This document shows positions 55,607 to 64,000 of a stretch of 64,000 nt of DNA, one piece after another (position 1 is the first letter of the stretch; every line of letters begins with the position of its first letter). The DNA lies in contig JAMPIT010000269.1 in assembly GCA_026261815.1 (NCBI GenBank), positions 434,001-498,000 of the forward strand, in the 5' to 3' direction. The notes under the pieces were generated by a model, which was not told the origin of the DNA, did not search any database, and worked only from the letters and a program-made list of their open reading frames with translations. This DNA is from Monarcha castaneiventris obscurior. Its lineage: Eukaryota; Chordata; Aves; Passeriformes; Monarchidae. Made by a program: the position numbers and the translations under genes.

Positions 55607-58600
55607 ATGGAGCTGCGGCGCGGGAGGAGGATGCTGAGGGACCAGCTCCTCGCTCGCCTCCTCCTCCTCCTCCTCCTCGCCGTGGCCTGCCTCTGGCAGC
55701 CGGCGGAGGGGCGGCGACCCCCCCGGCCTCCCCCTTGCCCCCCGACCTGCTCCTGCACCCGGGACACGGCTTTTTGCGTGGACTCCAAGGCTGTGCCCAA
55801 GAACCTGCCCCCCGAGGTCATCTCGCTGTGAGTAGCCGGGCTGGGCACAGGGATGGGCACAGGGATGGGCACAGGGATGGGCACAGCTTCACACGCCAGG
55901 AGCGCGGGGCTGGCAGGGGCTGCTGAGGGGGGCAGGAACAGCCCCTGCGTGGGGCAAACGCGTGGCACGGCTGGCTGCGGGCAGTGTGGGGGGCTCTGGG
56001 GAAAGGAGGAGGCTGGGCACAGCCCCGGGACCCGTCCCTGCGCCCTGCGGTGCTGGCACACGCAGCCATCCATCAGTGCCAGGCGGAGCAGGGCTGCAGC
56101 CCGTCCCCGCCGCCACCTTGGCCACCGCAAGCCCGAGGGGACACCGATGTGACCTTGGGGGCCGTAGAGCCCAGGGGGACACCCTTGGGGGGGTCTCTGG
56201 GGGCGCGGCGGCTCCCCGGAGCCTGGCACGGGGGGGTTGTGGGGCAGCTGTGTGTGTTGGCACCTGCGGGCGTGTGTTGGCACAGGCGTTCGCGTGTGTT
56301 TACACACTCGTGTGCACGCATGGCCGCGGGCCAGGGGCTGCCGCAGGGCGTGGGCAGCGCGGGGTGGGCGCCAGCCCCCTGCTCCTCGTCCCCTCCGTGT
56401 CCCCCTTGGCGCTTGGGGGTCTCTCTGCCACCTCCCAAGTCGCCTCCGGGGCTGGCAGGGGGTGGCACAGGGCTGGTGCTGGGGGGGGGCACGGGGGTGG
56501 CAGTGCCAGGCTGCTGAAGCTCCGTGTCTCCGGCAGGACCATGGTGAACGCAGCCTTCACCGAGATCCGGGAGGCGGCTTTCGCCCACATCCCCTCCCTG
56601 CAGTTCCTGTAGGTCTCCCGTGCCCCCCAACCCCCGGGGCCGGGCATCCCGGTGCTGCCCTGGGTGCCCACCGTGCCCACCGCGCCCACAGCCCGGCGCT
56701 GACGCCTTCCCCTGCTCTCTCTCTCTCTCTCTCTCTTTGCAGCCTCCTCAACTCCAACAAGTTCACGCTGATCGGGGACAACGCCTTCGCCGGGCTCTCG
56801 CACCTGCAGTACCTGTGTGTGGCATGGGGGCACGGAGGGCACACGGGGGGCACACGGAGGGCACACGGAGGGCACAGGGAGGGCACACGGAGGGCACGGA
56901 GGGCACAGAGAGGGCACACGGAGGGCACACGGGGGGCACACGGGGGGCACACGGACGGCACAGGGAGGGCACACGGAGGGCACACGGGGGGCACACGGAG
57001 GGCACAGAGAGGGCACACGGAGGGCACAAGGAGGGCACACGGAGGGCACAGAGAGGGCACACGGGGGGCACAGGGAGGGCACACGGAGGACACAGGGAGG
57101 GCACACGGAGGGCACACGGAGGGCACACGGAGGGCACACGGAGGGCACACGGAGGGCACAGGTGGGACCCTCGGGACGGTTCTGTCACTATCTGCTCCCG
57201 TTCCAGGTTCATCGAGAACAACGACATCCAGGCGCTTTCCAAGGGCACTTTCCGGGGGCTCAAGTCCCTGACGCACCTGTGAGCATTTGGGGGGCACGGC
57301 GGGGGTGGCCCCGACCCTTCCTGGCCACCCAGGGACGTGTCACCCCCAAAACCCTTCTTGTCCTCCAGGTCCTTGGCCAACAACAACCTGCAGACGCTGC
57401 CTCGGGACCTCTTCAAGCCGCTGGACATCCTGAGTGACCTGTGAGGCTGCCACGGCACCGGGGGCACCGGGCTGGGGAGAGGGTGATGTTTTTGTGGGTG
57501 CTGGGGGGTGACTCGGTGCCATCCCTGAGAGGGTGACATTTTTGTGGGTGCTGGGAGTGACTCGGTGCCATCCCTGGCAGGGAGGGACCCCCAGGACATC
57601 GAGCTGGGGAGAGGGTAACGTTTTTGTGGGTGACTCGGTGCCATCCCTGGCAAGAACCCCCAAGACACGGAGTTGGGGAGAGGGTGACATTTTTGTGGGT
57701 GACTCGGTGCCATCCCTGGCAAGAAGCGTCCCAGGACACCGGGCTGGGGAGAGGGTGACGTTTTTGTGGGTGCTGGGGGGTGACTCGGTGCCATCCCTGG
57801 CATGGAACTCCCCAGGACACGGAGTTGGGGAGAGGGTGACATTTTTGTGGGTGACTCGGTGCCATCCCTGAGATGGTGACATTTTTGTGGGTGCTGGGGG
57901 GTGACTCGGTGCCATCCCTGGCAAGAACCCCCGCAGGACACCAGGCTGGGGAGAGGGTGACTTTTTTTGGGTGCTGGGGGGTGACTCGGTGCCATCCCTG
58001 AGAGGGTGACATTTTTGTGGGTGCTGGGGGGTGACTCGGTGCCATCCCTGGAAGAACCCCCAGGACACAGAGTTGGGGAGAGGGTGACATTTTTGTGGGT
58101 GACTCGGTGCCACCCTTGGCATGGAACTCCCCAGGACACGGAGTTAGGGAGAGGGTGACATTTTTGTGGGTGCTCAGGGTGATTCCGTGCCATCCCTGGC
58201 AGGGACCTGCGTGGCAACACGCTGGCCTGCGACTGCAAGATCAAGTGGTTGGTGGAGTGGCTGGAGAGCACCAACACCACGGTCCCCGCCGTCTTCTGCA
58301 GCAGCCCCGGGCAGTTCGAGGGACAGCGGATCCGGGACCTGGCGCTCAGCGACTTCCAGTGCATCACCACAGGTAAAGGAACACCTCCCACCTCTCACCT
58401 CTCACCTCTCTCACTTTTCACCTCACTCCTGCGTGTCCAGACCCTCACCGCCGCCTCTCCCCGCTCCAGATTTCGTCATGCACCAGGTCCTGCCCTTCCA
58501 GGCGGTGTCAGCCGAGCCCTTCACCTACGCCAGTGACCTGTACGTGGCCCTGGCGCAGCCCAGCGCCAGCAGCTGCTCCATCCTCAAGTGGGACTACGTG

Positions 58601-59535
58601 GAGCGCAAACTCCGCGACTTCGACCGCATCCCCGGTGAGGAATCCTGAGCTGGGACCCCCTTTTTGGGGTGAGCCGGGGCGGGCAGAGCCCCCGATGTGA
58701 CGCGGTTTTGTCGGCAGCTCACTCGGCGGTGCACTGCAAGCCCATCGTGGCTCAGGAGCAGCTCTACGTGGTGGTGGCTCAGCTTTTCGGCGGCTCCTAC
58801 ATTTACCGCTGGGACACGGCCGTGGACAAATTCATCAAGATCCAGGACATCGACAGCCAGAAAATCCGCAAGCCCAACGACATCGAGGCTTTCCAGATCG
58901 AGGGCGATTGGTACTTTGTCATCGCCGACAGCTCCAAGGCGGGCTCCACCAGCCTCTACCGCCTCAACCAGAACGGGTTTTACTCCCACCAAGCCCTGCA
59001 CGCCTGGCACCGAGACACCGACGTGGAATACGTGGAAAACGACGGGAAACCGCGGCTCATCATCTCCAGCAGCTCCCAGGCTCCCGTCATCTACCAGTGG
59101 AGCCGCTCGCAGAAGCAATTCGTGCCTCAGGGCGAGGTGGGCGAGATGCTGGACGTGCAGATGGTCAAACACTTCAAAGGCAAGCGGGACCAGTTCCTGT
59201 GCCTGAGCCGCTACATCGGCGACTCCAAGGTGGTGCGCTGGGAAGGGCAGCGCTTCGTCGAGGTGCAGACGCTGCCCTCGAGGGGCTCCATGGTGATGCA
59301 GCCCTTCTCCGTGGGGCAGCGGCGGTACCTGGCGCTGGGCAGCGACTTCTCCTTCACCCACGTCTACCTGTGGGAAGAGGAGAAGCAGAAATTCGCCAAG
59401 TTCCAGGAGCTGTCGGTGCAGGCGCCGCGGGCGTTCCGGGCTGTGCCGGCGGCCGATGTGCAGCTTCTGCTGGCGCCCAGCTTCAAAGCCAACACCTTGG
59501 TGTACAGGCACGTGGTGGTGGACCTCAGCCTGTAG
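55607..59535 (+). CDS. LGI3: LGI3, leucine-rich glioma-inactivated family member 3
   Basis: Secreted LRR/EPTP glycoprotein that binds ADAM22-type receptors at neuronal and other membranes. Exons: 55607-55827, 56537-56608, 56743-56814, 57207-57278, 57369-57440, 58203-58372, 58470-58634, 58718-59535, in phase, 553 aa (human 548). A signal peptide with a Leu-rich core ([14 protein letters not shown]) is followed by an LRRNT cysteine cap ([14 protein letters not shown]) ending about residue 74. Four LRRs follow, each on its own 72-nt exon, as in all LGI genes, then LRRCT (about 170-226, [13 protein letters not shown]). The seven-bladed EPTP propeller occupies 227-553 ([34 protein letters not shown], ending [10 protein letters not shown]). 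The start is the ATG at 55607. Minisatellites lie in introns 3 and 5 and in the 3' UTR. It is transcribed away from SFTPC and toward REEP4. Confidence 0.97.
56818..57165. repeat. Minisatellite, 11-bp unit, LGI3 intron 3
   Basis: About 30 copies of 'cacacggaggg' or 'cacagggaggg' begin right after the exon 3 donor at 56815. Confidence 0.95.
57475..58200. repeat. Minisatellite carrying copies of the LGI3 exon 6 acceptor context
   Basis: Units of about 60-110 bp combine 'gggtgacatttttgtgggtg', 'gggtgactcggtgccatcc' and 'ctggcaagaacccccagg'. The real acceptor of exon 6 (AG at 58201-58202) lies in the last unit ('gtgccatccctggcag'). One internal unit keeps the same 'ccctggcag' (AG at 57579-57580). 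Confidence 0.93.
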
Positions 59536-59579
59536 CTGGCACCCCGAGAATCCCCGGAAACCACCGGGCACGCATGCCC

Positions 59580-60610
59580 CCAGCACCCCCTGCCTCCACC
59601 GGGCACCCCCTGCCCTCATCGGGCACCTCCTGCCCTCATCGGGCACCTCCTGCCTCCAGCGGGCACCTCCTGCCTCCACCGGGCACCCCCTGCCCTCAGA
59701 GAGCACCCCCTGCCCCCATCGGGCACCCCCTGCCCTCAGAGAGCACCCCCTGCCCTCAGCGGGTACCTCCTGCCTCCACCGGGCACCCCCTGCCCCACCG
59801 GGCACCCCCTGCCCCCATCGGGCACCCCCTGCCCTCAGAGAGCAACCCCTGCCCTCATCGGGCACCCCCTGCCCTCAGCGGGCACCCCCTGCCCTCAGCG
59901 GGTACCTCCTGCCTCCACCGGGCACCCCCTGCCCCACCGGGCACCCCCTGCCCCCATCGGGCACCCCCTGCCCTCAGAGTGCACCCCCTGCCCTCAGAGA
60001 GCACCCCCTGCCCCCACTGGGCACCCCCTGCCCTCAGAGGGAACCCCCTGCCTCCACCGGGCACCCCCCGCCCCCAGTGGGCATCCCCTGCCCTCAGAGA
60101 GCACCCCCTGCCCTCGGAGGGCACCCCCTGCCCTCAGAGTGCACCTCCTGCACCCAGCGGGCACCTCCTGCTCCAGCGGGCACCCCCTGCCCTCAGCGGG
60201 CACCCCCTGCCCCCAGCAGGAACCCTCTGCCCCACCGGGCACCCCCCGCCCCCAGCGGGCATCCCCTGCCCTCATCGGGCACCCCTTGCCTCCACCGGGC
60301 ATGCCCTGCCCCACCGGGCACCCCATGCCCTCATGGGGCACCCCTTGCCTCCAGTGGGCACCCCCTGCCTCCACTGGGCACCCCCTGCCCTCATCGGGCA
60401 CTCCCTGCCCCCACCGGGCACCCCCTGCCCTCAGAGAGCACCCCCTGCCCTCAGAGAGCACCCCCTGCCCTCATCGGGCACTCCCTGCCCCCACTGGGCG
60501 CCCCCTGCCCTCAGCGGGCACTCCCTGCCCCCACTGGGCGCCCCCTGCCCTCAGAGGGAACCCCCTGCCCTCATCGGGCACTCCCTGCCCCCAGCGGGCA
60601 CCCCCTGCCC
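59580..60610. repeat. Minisatellite, 20-bp unit, in the LGI3 3' UTR
   Basis: About 50 copies of 'gggcaccccctgccctcagc' and variants start 45 bp after the LGI3 stop codon. If the poly(A) signal at 61453 is used, the whole array is transcribed into the 3' UTR. Confidence 0.95.
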
Positions 60611-60884
60611 GGGCCCTCCACCCTCACCCAGCCCCACGGTGCCTCAGTTTCCCCACGGCGCTCCCCGGTTTCACCCCGTGGGATGCAGGGAAGGAGGGAG
60701 GGAGGGAGAGAGGGAGGGAGGGAGGGACACCCTGTGCCCTTTTTTGGGGGGGTGGAGAGGGTGGGGGGGTGTTTGTCTGCTCGGGATGGGATCTGGTGGT
60801 AGGAAAAGGGGGGGACAGAGAAAAGGGATGTGGCAGGAAGGATTTTGGGGGGGGAGGGGTTCTCAGGATGCTGATGGGATGCTC

Positions 60885-61255
60885 CAGAGTGGATGGGATG
60901 GAGGAGGTGGATGGGGTGGGATGCTCCGAGGAGGATGAAGAGGGGAGGCTGAGGGTGCTGGGATGCTCCGAGGACTCTGGGATGCTCCGAGGAGGAGGAA
61001 GAGCAGAGGCTGAGGGTGCTGGGATGCCCCGAGGAGGAGGAAGATAGAACACTGAGGGTGCTGGGATGCTCCGAGGAGGAGGAAGATGGAACACTGAGGG
61101 TGCTGGGATACTCCGAGGAGGAGGAAGATGGAACACTGAGGGTGCTGGGATGCTCCGAGGAGGAGGAAGATGGAACACTGAGGGTGCTGGGATGCTCCGA
61201 GGAGGAGGAAGATGGAACACTGAGGGTGCTGGGATGCCCCGAGGACTCCGGGACG
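60885..61255. repeat. Minisatellite, 42-bp unit, in the LGI3 3' UTR
   Basis: About eight copies of 'ctgagggtgctgggatgctc' plus 'cgaggaggaggaagatggaa'. It lies before the presumed LGI3 poly(A) signal. Confidence 0.93.
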
Positions 61256-61452
61256 CTCCAAGGCAGACACAAATGGGACACCCCGAGGACTCCGGGATGC
61301 TCCAGGACGCTCCGAGCTGGATTCAGCCGGGACGCCCGGAGCACAGCGCGATTCTCGGAGGCAGCAGCTCCGGTCCCTCTCCGTGCATGCCCAGTGCCCG
61401 TGCCAGGACCCAGCGTGCCAGGCGAGGTGCCCGTGCCCACCAGAACCCCCCC

Positions 61453-61458
61453 AATAAA
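61453..61458 (+). terminator. Presumed LGI3 poly(A) signal
   Basis: AATAAA in 'ccccaataaactcactgtg'. It is the first canonical plus-strand signal after the LGI3 stop, giving a 3' UTR of about 1.9 kb. Confidence 0.6.
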
Positions 61459-61854
61459 CTCACTGTGACCCCCCCAGCCCTGCCCGTGCGTGCTTCCAGC
61501 CGCGGGGGAGGAAGGGGGATGCTCCATCCAACACCCCGCGGCAGCAGCGAGTGGGAATTCCTCATTTTTGGGGCGCTCCGTGGCTTTTGGGGTTTTTTTT
61601 TTTTCCAGCAGAAAGCTTGGCCCGCGGTGCGGGTGGGAGGCAGGAGGTGTTTCCCCGGGCAGGGAAACTGGTTTTTATTTCAAGCGTATAAATATGCATG
61701 TGAAAAAAACCCACTAATTAAGAGGGCAAATAAAGATCCTCTGGCGGCTGAAAGGCAGCCCGGGGGCACGGATGGGTTTGGGGAGCAGGATTTCACCCGG
61801 GTGCATTGCCGAGTGTCCCTGCCTCAGTTTCCCCGGCAGGAAAAAGCAGATTTT

Positions 61855-62370
61855 ATATGTATATTATATATAAATATATATATATATATTAAAAAAAAAA
61901 AAAATATATATTAGGGAATTAATTTCTATGTATTAAGGAACACTTAATATATTTAATATGTGAATATACCGTGTATTAACACAGTAATATTCAATCTATT
62001 AGGCAAATTTGAAGCACGACATTTTAAGGTATTCTTAATACATTTAATATTGATATTTCATCTATTCAGCCAATTTCTAGAACCTTTTTATTTTATTTTA
62101 TATAAAAGATAAAATTTTATATATTTTATATATAAAAATAAGATATAAAAATATATATTTTATATTTTATATTTTATATTTTATATTTTATATTTTATAT
62201 TTTATATTTTATATTTTATATTTTATATTTTATTTTTTGTATTTTATATTTTATATTTTATATTTTGTATTTTATATGAAATATGAAATATGAAATATGA
62301 AATATGAAATATGAAATATGAAATATGAAATATGAAATATGAAATATGAAATATGAAATATGAAATTCAC
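61855..62370. repeat. AT-rich island of short tandem repeats between LGI3 and REEP4
   Basis: It contains (TA)n near 61855-61910, then about 120 bp of 'tattttata' 9-bp units (62095-62275), then (GAAATAT)n 7-bp units (62275-62365). It ends abruptly at the GC-rich REEP4 promoter. Confidence 0.93.
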
Positions 62371-62412
62371 CGCTCCGCGCCTGGGCCCCACTTTTAAAGG
62401 GGTCTCCGTTGC

Positions 62413-62514
62413 CCTTTTAAGTGCATTGCCCTTTTAAGAGGCGGCATCGCCCTTTTAAGGCCATTGCCCTTTTAAGAGCCCCCTTTGCCCTTTTAAGGCA
62501 TTGCCCTTTTAAGA
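62413..62514. promoter_or_regulatory. Tandem array of CArG-like boxes at the REEP4 promoter
   Basis: Six copies of CCTTTTAAG(G/A/T), spaced about 16-21 bp, start at 62413, 62430, 62451, 62468, 62489 and 62505. Two of them (62451-62460 and 62489-62498) are perfect CC(A/T)6GG elements, the SRF consensus. The array ends about 165 bp before the REEP4 ATG. It may be a functional SRF platform or just an 'ATTGCCCTTTTAAG' minisatellite. Confidence 0.6.
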
Positions 62515-62533
62515 GCGGTCGGTGGGGCCCGCA

Positions 62534-62547
62534 CCGCGCATGCGCGG
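62534..62547. promoter_or_regulatory. NRF1-type palindrome, REEP4 promoter
   Basis: CCGCGCATGCGCGG is a perfect 14-bp palindrome around the NRF1 core GCGCATGCGC (62536-62545), 133 bp upstream of the REEP4 start codon. Confidence 0.7.
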
Positions 62548-62679
62548 TTCCGTTGCTGCAACTTTCAAGTTCTTGGATTCGCTCCTTTGGGGTTCGGGAG
62601 GGAATTTGGGGGGGATTTGGGGGCTCCAGGGGGGGCACAACACCGAATTTCCCTCCCAGCCTTCAGCCCCGGCCCCGCC

Positions 62680-63941
62680 ATGGTGTCCTGGATCCTCAGC
62701 CGGGTGATTGAGTGAGTGGGGTCCGCGCGGGGTAACGGGGGAGGGGCTGCAGGGCTGCGGTGCCCCCCCGGGGGGGGTCAAAAAGGGGTCCCTGACCCCC
62801 TGTTCCCCCTCAGGGTATTCCATCAGTGGGGTCCCCGTGATGGGCAGGCAGCGGGGACTCCGCGGAGAGGCCCCAGGAGGGGTTTGGAGGGGGCGACCCC
62901 AAATTTCTTATGGGGGGGGTAACCAGCAGCCCCCCTCCCCCCACCCCTTCCCCTAAATCCGCCACCCCCCCCAAAAAAGGGGGTCCCTGAACTGCTGCTG
63001 GCTCGCCCTGCTCGTCCTGGGGAGGGTGAGCACGGCCTGGGGTCCCCCTGCATCACCCATGGGTGGGAGGGGTCCCTGCATCATCTTGGGGGTCCCTCTG
63101 CATCACCCATGGGTGGGGGTCCCTGCATCATCTTGAGGGTCCCTGCACCAGCGCGGGGGTCCCTGCATCACCCATGGGTGGGGGGGCAACTCGGGGGTCC
63201 CTGCATCAGCTCAGGGGTCCCTGCATCATCTTGGGGGTCCCTCTGCATCACCCATGGGTGGGGGTCCCTGCGCCAGCTCGGGGTCCCTGCATCACCCATG
63301 GGTGGGGAGGGGGGTCTCTCCATCATCTTGGGGGTCCCTGCATCACCCGTGGGTGGGGGGGCAACTCGGGGGTCCCTGCATCATCTTGGGGGTCCCTGCA
63401 TCACCCATGGGTGGGGGTCCCTGCATCATCTCGGGGTCCCTGCATCAGCTCGGGGGTCCCTGCAGCACCCATGGGTGGGGGGGATCCCTGCTCCCAGAGC
63501 CTCCCCAGGACACACGGGGTGCGTTTTTGGGGCTCACCCCTCACCCCGTGCCCCGGCCGGAGCTTGGCACTGCCACTCCGGGGACGGAGCCTGCGGGCAC
63601 CGAGCCCGTGCCCTGCCACCCCCCCTTGCCCTACCCTACCCTACCCCGACAGGTCGGGCCGGTCCCGGGGACGTGGGAGCGACGCCGAGCTCATGGCTGA
63701 GCCTCCCCGGAGCCTCCCGGAGCCTTTTCCCGGCCTCTCCGGGCTCGGCATGCTGCTGGAAGGGCTCAGGGGCAGGGTCCGGCGCTGGGGCCGAAAGCTC
63801 TGCTGCTCCCTGTTCCTGCTGCTCTACGCGTGCTGGCCCGGCTGCCTCACCCCCCCTCTGCCCTACAGGCTGCTTTTTGGGATGCTCTACCCGGCCTACG
63901 CGTCCTACAAGGCTGTGAAGACGAAAAACATCCGGGAATAT
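62680..63941 (+). CDS. REEP4: REEP4, receptor expression-enhancing protein 4, first two coding exons
   Basis: ER membrane-shaping, microtubule-binding protein of the REEP1-4 group, known to clear ER from mitotic chromosomes. Exon 1 is 62680-62711 ([10 protein letters not shown] and two bases of the next codon). Exon 2 is 63869-63941 and encodes [20 protein letters not shown] followed by IREY. It leads to a gtgagt donor, with the rest beyond the right edge. The MVSW start and the [13 protein letters not shown] hairpin motif identify REEP3/4, and position next to LGI3 favours REEP4. ATG context gccATGG is strong. The intron holds a minisatellite at 63040-63485. Confidence 0.93.
63040..63485. 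repeat. Minisatellite, REEP4 intron 1
   Basis: Units made of 'gggggtccctgcatcaccca' with 'tgggtgggg' and 'tcatcttgggggtccctgc', with irregular lengths. Confidence 0.92.
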
Positions 63942-64000
63942 GTGAGTGGAGTGCTTGGGGAGCCCTTCCTGGGTTCCAGTGCCCCTTTCCTGGGCTCCAG

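Noticed and set aside
58908..60938. 676-codon plus-strand open frame
   Set aside because: It is a shifted frame of LGI3 exon 8 continuing through the 3' UTR minisatellite; the LGI3 frame itself is unmistakable.

Overview
This is a gene-dense, GC-rich stretch of a bird genome. The evidence is CR1 LINE copies (one with an intact ATTCTGTG-type 3' tail), a solo-LTR-like element, short introns packed with minisatellites, and a gene order matching human 8p21.3. I infer an avian microchromosome (the segment corresponding to chicken chromosome 22), probably from a neoavian or songbird species. The species itself cannot be read from the sequence.

Layout, left to right: PIWIL2 (minus, 3' part lost off the left edge, start codon at 8140); POLR3D (minus, 15580 to 9870); PHYHIP (plus, 18767 to 21518); BMP1 (minus, 45381 to 23690, 20 coding exons plus an alternative terminal exon at 25610-25695 for the short isoform); two tandem SFTPC-type genes (minus, 51627-50138 and 54686-53709); LGI3 (plus, 55607-59535); and the first two coding exons of REEP4 (plus, 62680 to 63941, running off the right edge). 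Exons were built by hand from splice sites, reading-frame phase and recognised family sequence, and every junction except those flagged keeps frame. Total lengths agree with the families: POLR3D 392 aa, PHYHIP 330 aa, BMP1 976 aa (short form 720 aa), LGI3 553 aa.

Most remaining DNA is tandem repeat with units of about 7 to 105 bp. Some of these arrays contain copies of real exon ends with their splice sites: a PIWIL2 acceptor, the BMP1 exon 2 donor, and the LGI3 exon 6 acceptor context. The longest open frames in the window are artefacts of these repeats and were left out.

The most interesting locus is the SFTPC pair. The downstream copy keeps the poly-valine helix typical of mature surfactant protein C, but carries a cysteine-rich segment in front of it (25 Cys in about 60 residues, with CPKC-type repeats). 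The upstream copy lacks both features but has the linker more like mammalian proSP-C. Both keep a BRICHOS domain, five phase-0 exons and a TATA box. The genes do not form one pathway. They are a conserved neighbourhood covering germline piRNA defence (PIWIL2), RNA polymerase III (POLR3D), a brain PHYH partner (PHYHIP), extracellular proteolysis (BMP1), lung surfactant (SFTPC pair), a secreted LRR/EPTP protein (LGI3) and ER shaping (REEP4).
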